Assembly: GCF_000373965.1 (NCBI RefSeq)
Contig: NZ_KB892836.1
Span: forward strand, 62,739 to 126,738
DNA from: Uliginosibacterium gangwonense DSM 18521
GTDB lineage: Bacteria > Pseudomonadota > Gammaproteobacteria > Burkholderiales > Rhodocyclaceae
Length of the DNA: 64,000 nt
Direction: 5' to 3'
The translations under genes were made by a program, and so were the position numbers. Each line of letters begins with the position of its first letter. Within the stretch, counting starts at the first letter, position 1. The notes beneath the pieces were generated by a model. The model ran no database searches. It saw nothing but the letters and a program-made list of their open reading frames with translations, and was not told the origin of the DNA. Shown here piece after piece: positions 56,942 through 64,000 of this stretch.

Positions 56942-58195
56942 TCAGCGGTCGATCTCGCCAAACACAATATCCATGGTACCGATGATTGCCACCACGTCTG
57001 CAATCATGTGGCCCTTGGCCATTTCTTCCATCGCTGCCAAGTGGGCAAAACCTGGCGCGCGCAATTTCAGGCGCCAGGGCTTGTTGGCTCCGTCGGAGAT
57101 GGCATACACACCAAACTCACCCTTCGGATGTTCCACTGCCGCATAAGCCTCGCCTTCAGGCACATGCATACCTTCGGTGAAGAGCTTGAAGTGGTGGATC
57201 AACTCCTCCATATTGCTCTTCATCTGCTCGCGCTTGGGCGGGGCGACCTTGTAATTATCCGTAATCACCGGACCGGGGTTGGCACGCAGCCACTCGATAC
57301 ACTGGCGGATGATACGGTTGCTCTGCCTCATTTCTTCCATGCGCACCAGATAGCGATCGTAGCAATCGCCATTGACGCCCACCGGAATATCGAAATCCAG
57401 CTTGTCATAGACTTCATAGGGCTGCATTTTGCGCAGATCCCACAGAATGCCGGAGCCACGCAACATCGCCCCCGTGAAACCTAGGGACTTGGCACGCTCG
57501 GGGGAGACCACGCCGATGCCCACGGTACGCTGCTTCCAGATACGGTTATCCGTCAGCAGGGTGTGGTATTCAGCCAAATACTTCGGGAAGCGCTGCGTGA
57601 AATCATCCAGGAAATCCAGCAGTGAACCTTCACGCGCGGCATTCAGTTCCTTTACCCGTCCAGCATTTTTGAATTTGGAGACTGCGTACTTGGGCATGGC
57701 ATCGGGCAGATCACGATACACACCACCCGGGCGATAATACGCAGCATGCATACGAGCACCTGAGACAGCCTCATACGCATCCATCAGATCCTCACGCTCA
57801 CGGAAGGTGTAGAGCACCATGGTCATGGCGCCGATATCCAGGGCATGCGTACCGATGTTCAACAGGTGATTGAGCAGACGGGTGATCTCATCGAACATCA
57901 CGCGGATGTATTGTGCGCGCAGCGGCACTTCAATACCCAGCAGACGTTCGATTGCCATGCAATACGCATGCTCATTGCTCATCATGGACACATAGTCGAG
58001 CCGATCCATGTAGGGCACCGACTGAATCCAGGTGCGTGTTTCAGCGAGTTTTTCCGTGCCGCGATGCAAAAGACCAATATGCGGATCAGCGCGTTCAACC
58101 ACTTCGCCATCAAGCTCCAGCACCAAGCGCAACACGCCGTGCGCTGCGGGGTGCTGTGGCCCAAAGTTGATTGTGTAATTACGAATTTCAGCCAC
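56942..58195 (-). CDS. nuoD: NADH-quinone oxidoreductase subunit D
   Basis: The 417-residue hydrogenase-like subunit lines the quinone site. It starts (V/M)[19 protein letters not shown] and includes [12 protein letters not shown] and [14 protein letters not shown]. The GTG at 58195, overlapping the end of nuoC, gives exactly the usual length and N-terminus; upstream ATG starts would run into nuoC. Confidence 0.96.
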   Translation of the reverse strand: MAEIRNYTINFGPQHPAAHGVLRLVLELDGEVVERADPHIGLLHRGTEKLAETRTWIQSVPYMDRLDYVSMMSNEHAYCMAIERLLGIEVPLRAQYIRVMFDEITRLLNHLLNIGTHALDIGAMTMVLYTFREREDLMDAYEAVSGARMHAAYYRPGGVYRDLPDAMPKYAVSKFKNAGRVKELNAAREGSLLDFLDDFTQRFPKYLAEYHTLLTDNRIWKQRTVGIGVVSPERAKSLGFTGAMLRGSGILWDLRKMQPYEVYDKLDFDIPVGVNGDCYDRYLVRMEEMRQSNRIIRQCIEWLRANPGPVITDNYKVAPPKREQMKSNMEELIHHFKLFTEGMHVPEGEAYAAVEHPKGEFGVYAISDGANKPWRLKLRAPGFAHLAAMEEMAKGHMIADVVAIIGTMDIVFGEIDR

Positions 58196-58787
58196 GGGCG
58201 CCCCCATAAGACTCTTCACGGACGATGCGCGGAGTAATCTCACGCGGCTCAATCGTTACCGGCTGGTAGATCACGCGGCCCTGTTCTGCGTCATAACGCA
58301 TTTCCATGAACCCGGAAACAGGGAAATCCTTGCGGAACGGATGGCCCACAAAGCCATAATCGGTGAGGATGCGCCGCAGATCGGGGTGCCCCTCAAACAT
58401 GATGCCAAAGAAATCAAAAGCTTCACGCTCGAACCAATTGGCCGAGGACCAGATGTCATTGACCGAGGCCACAACCGGGAACTCGTCGTCATCGGCATAC
58501 ACCCGCAAGCGCAACCGCCAGTTATGGCGCAAAGACAACAGGTGGGATACAGCCGCAAACCGTTTGGCATGGCTGCGGGAACCGCCGTAACCCGCGTAGT
58601 CCACGCCACACAGGTCAATCAATTGCTCAAAGGCAAGTTCTTCGTGGTCACGCAAGATCTGCGCAACATTCAGGTACTCGGAGGCGGTCACCTCGGCCGT
58701 AATCTCATCACGGTCCACAGTGACGGCAGACAGCCTGCCCGCCAACACATTTTCGAGCACTTGCGCGAGACGCTCCAGCTTTGTCAT
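58188..58787 (-). CDS. nuoC: NADH-quinone oxidoreductase subunit C
   Basis: The 199-residue 30-kDa-type subunit has [15 protein letters not shown] at the N-terminus and [31 protein letters not shown], which is the family signature. The stop overlaps the nuoD GTG. Confidence 0.97.
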   Translation of the reverse strand: MTKLERLAQVLENVLAGRLSAVTVDRDEITAEVTASEYLNVAQILRDHEELAFEQLIDLCGVDYAGYGGSRSHAKRFAAVSHLLSLRHNWRLRLRVYADDDEFPVVASVNDIWSSANWFEREAFDFFGIMFEGHPDLRRILTDYGFVGHPFRKDFPVSGFMEMRYDAEQGRVIYQPVTIEPREITPRIVREESYGGARG

Positions 58788-58801
58788 TCTGGCTCCACCC
58801 G

Positions 58802-59278
58802 TCAGCGGGCTATCGTATTGGTTTTGCGAATCTTGTTTTGCAGCTGGATGATCCCATAGACCAAGGCTTCAGCCGTTGGCGGGCATCCGGGCACATAGAC
58901 GTCCACAGGCACGATACGGTCGCACCCGCGAACAACAGAATAGGAATAATGGTAGTAACCGCCGCCATTGGCGCAGGAGCCCATGGAGATCACCCAACGG
59001 GGCTCTGCCATTTGATCATACACCCGGCGCAAGGCAGGTGCCATCTTGTTGCAAAGCGTACCTGCAACAATCATCAGATCGGATTGACGAGGACTCGGAC
59101 GGAAAACGACCCCAAAGCGGTCAAGGTCATAGCGGGAACAGCCTGCGTGGATCATCTCCACCGCACAGCAGGCCAAGCCAAAGGTCATGGGCCACAGGGA
59201 GCCGGTACGCGTCCAGTTGATGACGGCATCCAGCGACGTGGTCATAAACCCTTCGGAAAACACTCCTTCGATACTCAC
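58802..59278 (-). CDS. nuoB: NADH-quinone oxidoreductase subunit B
   Basis: The 158-residue subunit holds terminal cluster N2, with the tandem Cys pair in GLACCAVEM, then [18 protein letters not shown] and [15 protein letters not shown]. It is 14 nt before nuoC. Confidence 0.98.
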   Translation of the reverse strand: MSIEGVFSEGFMTTSLDAVINWTRTGSLWPMTFGLACCAVEMIHAGCSRYDLDRFGVVFRPSPRQSDLMIVAGTLCNKMAPALRRVYDQMAEPRWVISMGSCANGGGYYHYSYSVVRGCDRIVPVDVYVPGCPPTAEALVYGIIQLQNKIRKTNTIAR

Positions 59279-59323
59279 AGCGACCCCTCATAGACGTGGG
59301 CGCCAAAAGAAGCGGCAGTACAA

Positions 59324-59698
59324 CTACTCCCAGTCGAGAGCGCCCTTCTTCCAGACGTACACATATCCAACCACGAGAATTCCGAGAAACACAAGCATTT
59401 CAAAGAACCCGAACAGACGAACCGAACTGTCGCCCGCCAATTCTTTCACAATCGATGCCCAAGGCAGCAGAAACGCTACTTCAAGATCGAACAGGATGAA
59501 TAGAATTGCGATCAGATAATAACGCACGTCGAAGCGCATGCGCGCATCTTCAAAGGCGTCAAACCCACATTCGTAGGGAGATAATTTTTCTGGGTCTGGT
59601 CTGTTGGGGGCTAGCAAGTGGCCGAGTACCAATGGCGCGATGCCAATGGCAACACCAACCACCACAAAAAGCAGAACGGGAAAGTAGCTATCTAGCAT
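59324..59698 (-). CDS. nuoA: NADH-quinone oxidoreductase subunit A
   Basis: The 124-residue three-helix subunit contains the conserved [20 protein letters not shown] loop that touches the quinone cavity. The ATG at 59698 ([13 protein letters not shown]) matches family starts; ATG 59710 in frame would add four residues. The terminator 59730-59757 sits 32 nt before it. Confidence 0.95.
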   Translation of the reverse strand: MLDSYFPVLLFVVVGVAIGIAPLVLGHLLAPNRPDPEKLSPYECGFDAFEDARMRFDVRYYLIAILFILFDLEVAFLLPWASIVKELAGDSSVRLFGFFEMLVFLGILVVGYVYVWKKGALDWE

Positions 59699-59729
59699 CA
59701 CTGCTTCCATAAGAACACCCTGCCTCTCG

Positions 59730-59757
59730 AAAAACGCCCGCTTGGAGCGGGCGTTTT
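59730..59757 (-). terminator. Terminator after tRNA-Leu, just before nuoA
   Basis: AAAACGCCCGC and GCGGGCGTTTTT pair around TCCAA on the minus strand, with T-run at the end. It lies 8 nt after the tRNA CCA end and 32 nt before nuoA. Confidence 0.9.
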
Positions 59758-59765
59758 AATCTCTC

Positions 59766-59850
59766 TGGTGCCGACGATGAGACTCGAACTCATACGGCTT
59801 GCGCCACCACCCCCTCAAGATGGCGTGTCTACCAATTTCACCACGTCGGC
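59766..59850 (-). tRNA. tRNA-Leu (anticodon GAG)
   Basis: The 85-nt minus-strand sequence starts GCCGACGTGGTGAAATTGG, has an anticodon stem CCATC/GGTGG with loop TTGAGGG (anticodon GAG at 59814-59816), a long variable arm GGTGGCGCAAGCC region, and a T arm GAGTTCGAGTCTC. The 3' end CCA is encoded at 59766-59768. Acceptor stem GCCGACG/CGTCGGC is perfect. It reads CUC and CUU leucine codons. Confidence 0.97.
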
Positions 59851-59919
59851 ACTGCTTGTAAATCTTTAATACTTATTATACCTGACAGGCTCTAGGCCGC
59901 CAAGGGAAAACCTTGTGTA

Positions 59920-60270
59920 TTACTTAGGTACGTTCTGGCCTTTATCGCCTGCTGCCGGAGCCGAGGAAGCCACCGGAGCAGATTGAGCCGCCACACCTTC
60001 CATCAAGCTCTTCGGGCCATGCTGACCACGGTTGCTCGCCAAGTAGGTCAGAGACAGGCTCGTGATAAAGAATATCGTAGCTAGCACTGCGGTCGTGCGA
60101 CTGAGGAAGTTCGCCGACCCGGATGAGCCAAAAAGACTCCCCGAAGCGCCACTACCAAACGCCGCCCCCATATCCGCACCCTTACCATGCTGCATCAACA
60201 CAAAACCAATGATGGCTGCGCCGACCAACACGTGCACTACAAGCAAGAGTCCAAAGTAGAAACTTCCCAT
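59920..60270 (-). CDS. secG: Protein translocase subunit SecG
   Basis: The 116-residue accessory SecYEG subunit has two membrane helices with the conserved cytoplasmic link: GAAIIGFVLMQHGKGADMGAAFGSG and FLSRTTAVLATIFFITSLSLTY. The Ala/Pro/Ser tail is normal for betaproteobacteria. The secG, tRNA-Leu, nuoA order is conserved in this group. The usual tpiA neighbour is not upstream; aroG is divergent there. Confidence 0.93.
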   Translation of the reverse strand: MGSFYFGLLLVVHVLVGAAIIGFVLMQHGKGADMGAAFGSGASGSLFGSSGSANFLSRTTAVLATIFFITSLSLTYLASNRGQHGPKSLMEGVAAQSAPVASSAPAAGDKGQNVPK

Positions 60271-60437
60271 TTCAAGGAGCGAACAGCGCTGGATAAGTAA
60301 AGATCAGCATTATGGGGATTTCTTCCGCCTGCGTCAATACCAGCAAACGCTTTGGGCTTCATATCGCCTTAATAGGCGGCAAATGCGCCTTGCTGGGCTA
60401 GAATCTGAGGTTTCGCACCTCATTATCCGTACACAAG

Positions 60438-61520
60438 ATGAATGCCTCAACCTTGCTTCATATCGACGATGTCCGTATCCGTGAGATCAAGGAGCTTCTG
60501 CCCCCCAGCCACGTCCTGCGTGAGTTTCCGGTCACGGCTCAAGCCGCACAAACCGCATTTGATGCCCGGCGGGACATTCATCGCATTCTGTATGGCGCTG
60601 ACGACCGTCTGCTGGTCATCATCGGCCCCTGCTCCATCCACGATCCGGCAGCAGCCGTCGACTATGCGCGCAAGCTCAAGGAACAGGCTGCGCGCTTCAA
60701 GGATGACCTGCTGATCGCCATGCGGGTGTACTTTGAGAAACCACGCACCACGGTGGGCTGGAAGGGCTTGATCAACGACCCCAACATGGACAAGAGTTTC
60801 CGCATCAACGACGGCCTGCGTCTGGCCCGCAAGCTGCTGTGGGAAATCAACGAACTGGGGTTGCCCGCTGCCACGGAATTCCTGGACATGATCACTCCAC
60901 AATACATTGCGGATCTGATCTCCTGGGGGGCTATCGGCGCCCGAACCACAGAAAGCCAGGTGCACCGTGAGCTGGCTTCGGGACTCTCCTGTCCAGTCGG
61001 CTTCAAGAATGGCACGGACGGCAACGTGAAAATTGCTGTTGACGCCATCAAGGCAGCACAATCTCCGCACCACTTCCTCTCTGTAACCAAGGCTGGGCAT
61101 TCGGCTATCGTATCGACCGCAGGCAACGAGGATTGCCATGTGATCCTGCGCGGTGGCAAAGAGCCAAATTATGACGCAGGCAGCGTCGACAAGGCTTGCA
61201 AAGACTTGGCTGCCTCGGGGGTGGCATCCAAGGTGATGATCGATTTCTCGCATGCCAACAGCCGCAAGCAATACAAGTTGCAGATGGATGTCGCCAAGGA
61301 TGTGGCGCAGCAACTTGCAGCAGGCGATGACCGTATTTTCGGCATCATGTGCGAATCCAACCTGGTCGAAGGTCGCCAAGACCTGAAGCCGGGCAAGCAG
61401 TTGGAATACGGCCTGAGCGTCACCGATGCCTGCATCGGCTGGGAAGATTCAATCGGCCTGCTCGAAACGCTGGCCGAAGGCGTGCGCCAGCGCCGTGTCA
61501 ATCGCACGGATGCGGACTGA
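60438..61520 (+). CDS. aroG: 3-deoxy-7-phosphoheptulonate synthase (DAHP synthase, class I)
   Basis: The enzyme condenses phosphoenolpyruvate with erythrose 4-phosphate, the first step of the shikimate pathway (EC 2.5.1.54). The 360-residue protein has IGPCSIHDPAAAVDYA, the KPRTTVGWKGLINDP stretch, FKNGTDGNVKIAVDA, HVILRGGKEPNYD and DFSHANSRKQ, as in AroG/AroF/AroH. Which amino acid inhibits it cannot be read from the sequence. Upstream, CGCCT-TAAT-AGGCG (60365-60378) and TAGAAT (60399-60404) may form an operator and -10 box. Confidence 0.95.
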   Translation: MNASTLLHIDDVRIREIKELLPPSHVLREFPVTAQAAQTAFDARRDIHRILYGADDRLLVIIGPCSIHDPAAAVDYARKLKEQAARFKDDLLIAMRVYFEKPRTTVGWKGLINDPNMDKSFRINDGLRLARKLLWEINELGLPAATEFLDMITPQYIADLISWGAIGARTTESQVHRELASGLSCPVGFKNGTDGNVKIAVDAIKAAQSPHHFLSVTKAGHSAIVSTAGNEDCHVILRGGKEPNYDAGSVDKACKDLAASGVASKVMIDFSHANSRKQYKLQMDVAKDVAQQLAAGDDRIFGIMCESNLVEGRQDLKPGKQLEYGLSVTDACIGWEDSIGLLETLAEGVRQRRVNRTDAD

Positions 61521-61532
61521 GCAGACCACACC

Positions 61533-61569
61533 CAACAAAAAAGCGACCATAGTGGTCGCTTTTTTGTTG
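61533..61569. terminator. Bidirectional terminator between aroG and hemH
   Basis: CAACAAAAAAGCGACCA and TGGTCGCTTTTTTGTTG form a perfect 17-bp arm pair with a 3-nt loop (TAG). It lies between the convergent aroG and hemH stops and has T-tracts in both directions. Confidence 0.95.
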
Positions 61570-61582
61570 CCATCCATCCCAA

Positions 61583-62680
61583 TCATTGTTTCGCGCCCAA
61601 ACGAGCCGCCCGCATGGCAGAAGCCACACATTCATCCTGCGTAGGCGGGGTTTTGGATAGCCAGTCCGAAATATGCTCCCGGGCAATGGTGCGCAACACC
61701 ACAATGAACTCATGCCGCTCATTCAGGCAAGGCACATAGCGGAAAAACTTCCCGCCTGAAGACAGGAAAGCCTCCTTGCCCTCCAAAGAGATTTCTTCCA
61801 GTGTTTCAAGGCAATCAGACACAAAGCCGGGGCAGACCACATCCACCGTCCCCACGCCTTTCTTGGCCAATTCGCGCAGCGTCGGCTCCGTATAGGGTTG
61901 CAACCATTCAGCACGCCCAAAGCGGGATTGAAATGTCACCACATACTGCTCAGGCTTGAGTGAAAGATATTCAGCCAAGAGCCGCGCAGTTTTGTGGCAT
62001 TCACAGAAATACGGGTCCCCTTTATCCAGGGAAGCACGTGGCACACCATGAAAACTCATCACCAATTTGTCCGGGATGCCCTCACGTTTCCAGTGATCAA
62101 TCAACTGCAAGGCCTGCGCTTCGATATAGGCTGGGTGGTCGCAGAAGCTACGCATCAGGCGGATTTCGGGCAGATTGCGAATCTTGAGCATGGCCTGGGC
62201 TACCGCGTCGAACACGCTTGCGGTGGTACTGGCGGCATACTGCGGATACAGGGGTACAACCAAAATACGGTTGCACTGCTTCGCCTTGAGTTTGAGGAGC
62301 GCATTTTCAACCGATGGTTCGCCATAACGCATGGCATATTCCACCACCACATCTTTCGCCCCATCCTGCATAAAGTACCCAGCCAGCATCTTGGCTTGGT
62401 TTTCCGTATGTATCCGCAGGGGCGAACCATACTTGGTCCACACCTTGGCATATTTGGCAGCGGACTTTGCCGGCCGGGTCGTGAGGATAATGCCGTTAAG
62501 GATCAGCCACCACAGCGGGCGCGGCACTTCCACCACACGCGGGTCCCACAGGAATTCAGCCAGATACTTGCGTACAGCCTTGGGCGTTGGCGCCTCAGGG
62601 GAACCAAGGTTCACCAATAATATGCCAACACGCTGCATGGAGCCGTGCTTGTATTCCGGCTCCGCCAAAAATCGAGACAT
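61583..62680 (-). CDS. hemH: Ferrochelatase
   Basis: HemH inserts ferrous iron into protoporphyrin IX, the last heme step (EC 4.98.1.1). The 365-residue protein shows RVGILLVNLGSPEAPT, YGSPLRIHTENQAK, the conserved VMSFHGVPRASLDKGDPYF with the active-site His, and FQSRFGRAEWLQPYTEPTLR, VVCPGFVSDCLETLEEI. ATG 62680 follows GGAGGTTATGG. The phosphotransferase gene ends 28 nt upstream, so both may share a transcript. Confidence 0.96.
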   Translation of the reverse strand: MSRFLAEPEYKHGSMQRVGILLVNLGSPEAPTPKAVRKYLAEFLWDPRVVEVPRPLWWLILNGIILTTRPAKSAAKYAKVWTKYGSPLRIHTENQAKMLAGYFMQDGAKDVVVEYAMRYGEPSVENALLKLKAKQCNRILVVPLYPQYAASTTASVFDAVAQAMLKIRNLPEIRLMRSFCDHPAYIEAQALQLIDHWKREGIPDKLVMSFHGVPRASLDKGDPYFCECHKTARLLAEYLSLKPEQYVVTFQSRFGRAEWLQPYTEPTLRELAKKGVGTVDVVCPGFVSDCLETLEEISLEGKEAFLSSGGKFFRYVPCLNERHEFIVVLRTIAREHISDWLSKTPPTQDECVASAMRAARLGAKQ

Positions 62681-62708
62681 CCATAACCTCCGGGTCAATA
62701 CCGTTGCT

Positions 62709-64000
62709 TCAATCCTGTTCCAAGGCTGCTTCCAGGCTCTGACAAACTGCTTTGAGGATTTTTACCCTGGTAAAACCCTTGTCATTGGCCTCCACCACAA
62801 CCCATGGTGCCTGCCCTGTGCTGGTGCGGTCAATCATATCCACGGCTGCGGCCTGATAGGCATCCCATTTATCCCGATTGCGCCAGTCTTCCTCTGTAAT
62901 CTTGAAGCGCTTGTGCTCAATCTCCTCGCGCTCCTTGAAGCGACGCAACTGCTCTTCCTGATCAATCTGCAGCCAGAACTTGAGTACAACGGCGCCCGCC
63001 TCCACCAGTTCATGCTCAAAATCGTTGATTTCAGCATAAGCGCGCAACCAATCAGCTTCTGAGCAGAAGCCCTCAATACGCTCAACCAGCACACGACCAT
63101 ACCACGAGCGATCAAAAATCGTTACCCGCCCCTGCCGAGGAATATGCCGCCAGAATCGCCATAGATAGGGTTGCGCCCGCTCTTCGTCGCTTGGTGCGGC
63201 AATCGGCACAATCTGATACTGACGCGGGTCCAGTGCCGTGGTAATGCGTCGAATCGCCCCGCCCTTGCCCGCTGCATCCATGCCTTCAAAAGCAAGTACC
63301 AGTGAGCGTTTGGCAAAGCGCTTGTCACGCGACAAACTCAACAGGCGTCCCTGCCACTTGGCAAGTTCGCGGTCGTATTCTTTGGCGGTAAAAGATTGGC
63401 TCAGATCCAGCGCGGTAATGACGTTGCGATCATCAATGCGCGGCGTGATCGGTGGCGCTACAGCCACGCTTTGCCCCATGGGGCTTTCCAGGCGTTGCTT
63501 CAAGGCATCCAGCAAGGCCTTGCCTACACGCAGGTTACGGTAATTGTCATCCGTGCCATCCACAATGATCCACGGTGCCCAGGCCGTATTGCTCACGCGC
63601 AAGACGTGGCCGGCCACATCCTGAAGGTCATCATAGGTTTTGGTGCGCTCCCACGATAACTTAGTCACCCGCCATGCGGTACGTGGGTCCTTTTCCAGCT
63701 TCTTGAGGCGAACCTTCTGCCCTTCCTTGGAAAGATGGAACCAGAACTTCAATACCAACGCCCCTTCGTTGACCAGCATCGACTCGAACCGATTGATCTG
63801 GTCGAGGCGATTATCCAGTTCCCCACGTGTCATCTCACGCGCTATGCGCTGGGTAATGGGAATGGAATACCAGGAGCCGGAAAATATCCCAATCCGCCCT
63901 TTGGGTGGCAAGGCGCGCCAATAGCGCCACATGTAGGGCCGTTCGCGCTCTTCGTCACTGGGGTCGGCAAATGCCAGGGTGGATAGATAACGCGGGTCCA
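62709..64000 (-). CDS. pap: Polyphosphate:AMP phosphotransferase (two-domain PPK2), partial
   Basis: The frame is open from the right edge, so the N-terminus is missing. About 430 residues remain: the end of a first PPK2 domain (RYWRALPPKGRIGIFSGSWY, degenerate) and a second complete domain with LAFEGMDAAGKGGAIRRI (Walker A), DPRQYQIVPIAAPSDEER, RFWRHIPRQGRVTIFDRSWYGRVL (lid) and WVVVEANDKGFTRVKIL. This tandem layout is that of class II PPK2, which makes ADP from AMP and polyphosphate; one domain with Walker A is active. An ATG at 63932 is internal. Confidence 0.88.
   Translation of the reverse strand, partial: DPRYLSTLAFADPSDEERERPYMWRYWRALPPKGRIGIFSGSWYSIPITQRIAREMTRGELDNRLDQINRFESMLVNEGALVLKFWFHLSKEGQKVRLKKLEKDPRTAWRVTKLSWERTKTYDDLQDVAGHVLRVSNTAWAPWIIVDGTDDNYRNLRVGKALLDALKQRLESPMGQSVAVAPPITPRIDDRNVITALDLSQSFTAKEYDRELAKWQGRLLSLSRDKRFAKRSLVLAFEGMDAAGKGGAIRRITTALDPRQYQIVPIAAPSDEERAQPYLWRFWRHIPRQGRVTIFDRSWYGRVLVERIEGFCSEADWLRAYAEINDFEHELVEAGAVVLKFWLQIDQEEQLRRFKEREEIEHKRFKITEEDWRNRDKWDAYQAAAVDMIDRTSTGQAPWVVVEANDKGFTRVKILKAVCQSLEAALEQD

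Noticed and set aside
1-64000. CRISPR arrays, insertion sequences and integrases
   Set aside because: No regularly spaced repeats, terminal inverted repeats with a transposase, or integrase motifs were seen in any frame.

Overview
The window looks like a chromosomal segment of a betaproteobacterium. The evidence is the gene content and order: secG, tRNA-Leu(GAG) and a complete nuoA-N operon; a proteobacterial urtBCDE-ureDABCEFG nitrogen island; a single-chain B12-dependent ribonucleotide reductase; and ordinary, fairly GC-rich codon use. A family-level assignment inside the Betaproteobacteria is not possible from sequence alone. Most of the window is housekeeping or metabolic DNA. No CRISPR array, transposase or integrase was recognised.

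Layout. Positions 1-2396 hold the end of a polar amino acid type ABC transporter (permease tail and ATPase), then allantoicase and ureidoglycolate lyase, i.e. ureide breakdown that releases urea and glyoxylate. A minus-strand pair, an HNH-type protein and an AAA ATPase (2474-4395), separates this block from the urea block. The urea block (4636-13975) is urtBCDE followed by ureDABCEFG, with start/stop overlaps or short gaps throughout. Urea released from allantoate or imported from outside would be hydrolysed to ammonia. The usual first gene, urtA, is not present. A two-HD-domain (HD-GYP) protein follows. Positions 15.4-17.4 kb are a gene graveyard: a frameshifted C-terminal remnant of an amino acid binding protein and a C-terminally truncated, motif-degenerate acetoacetyl-CoA synthetase.

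Positions 17.6-38.7 kb are a mosaic of single genes: a NodB-type deacetylase, an RNase H-like protein coupled to an orphan Leu-type binding protein, three surface-type lipoproteins with Gly/Ser tethers (an S41 protease, a PKD/metallopeptidase and a beta-helix protein), the hexuronate genes uxaB and uxaA, YajD and YgjP-like proteins, a phosphoesterase, a CbiM-like permease, a bile-acid-symporter-like transporter divergent from an AraC regulator, an M50 protease preceded by the tail of a lost partner gene, an acyl-CoA synthetase and a YqaA-like membrane protein.

Positions 39.3-64 kb are core functions: nrdJ, an EF-G-like GTPase with altered GTPase motifs, an ADP-ribose-type Nudix hydrolase, the 14-gene complex I operon on the minus strand (nuoN at 45188 to nuoA at 59698), tRNA-Leu, secG, aroG, hemH and a two-domain PPK2-type polyphosphate:AMP phosphotransferase that runs off the right edge.

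I did not find a convincing new multi-gene system. The points most worth a second look are the HNH/ATPase cassette sitting where urtA would be expected, the translationally coupled orphan tail in front of the M50 protease, the EF-G-like protein lacking the catalytic switch II histidine, the decayed acetoacetyl-CoA synthetase, and the terminator placed only about 30 nt before nuoA.
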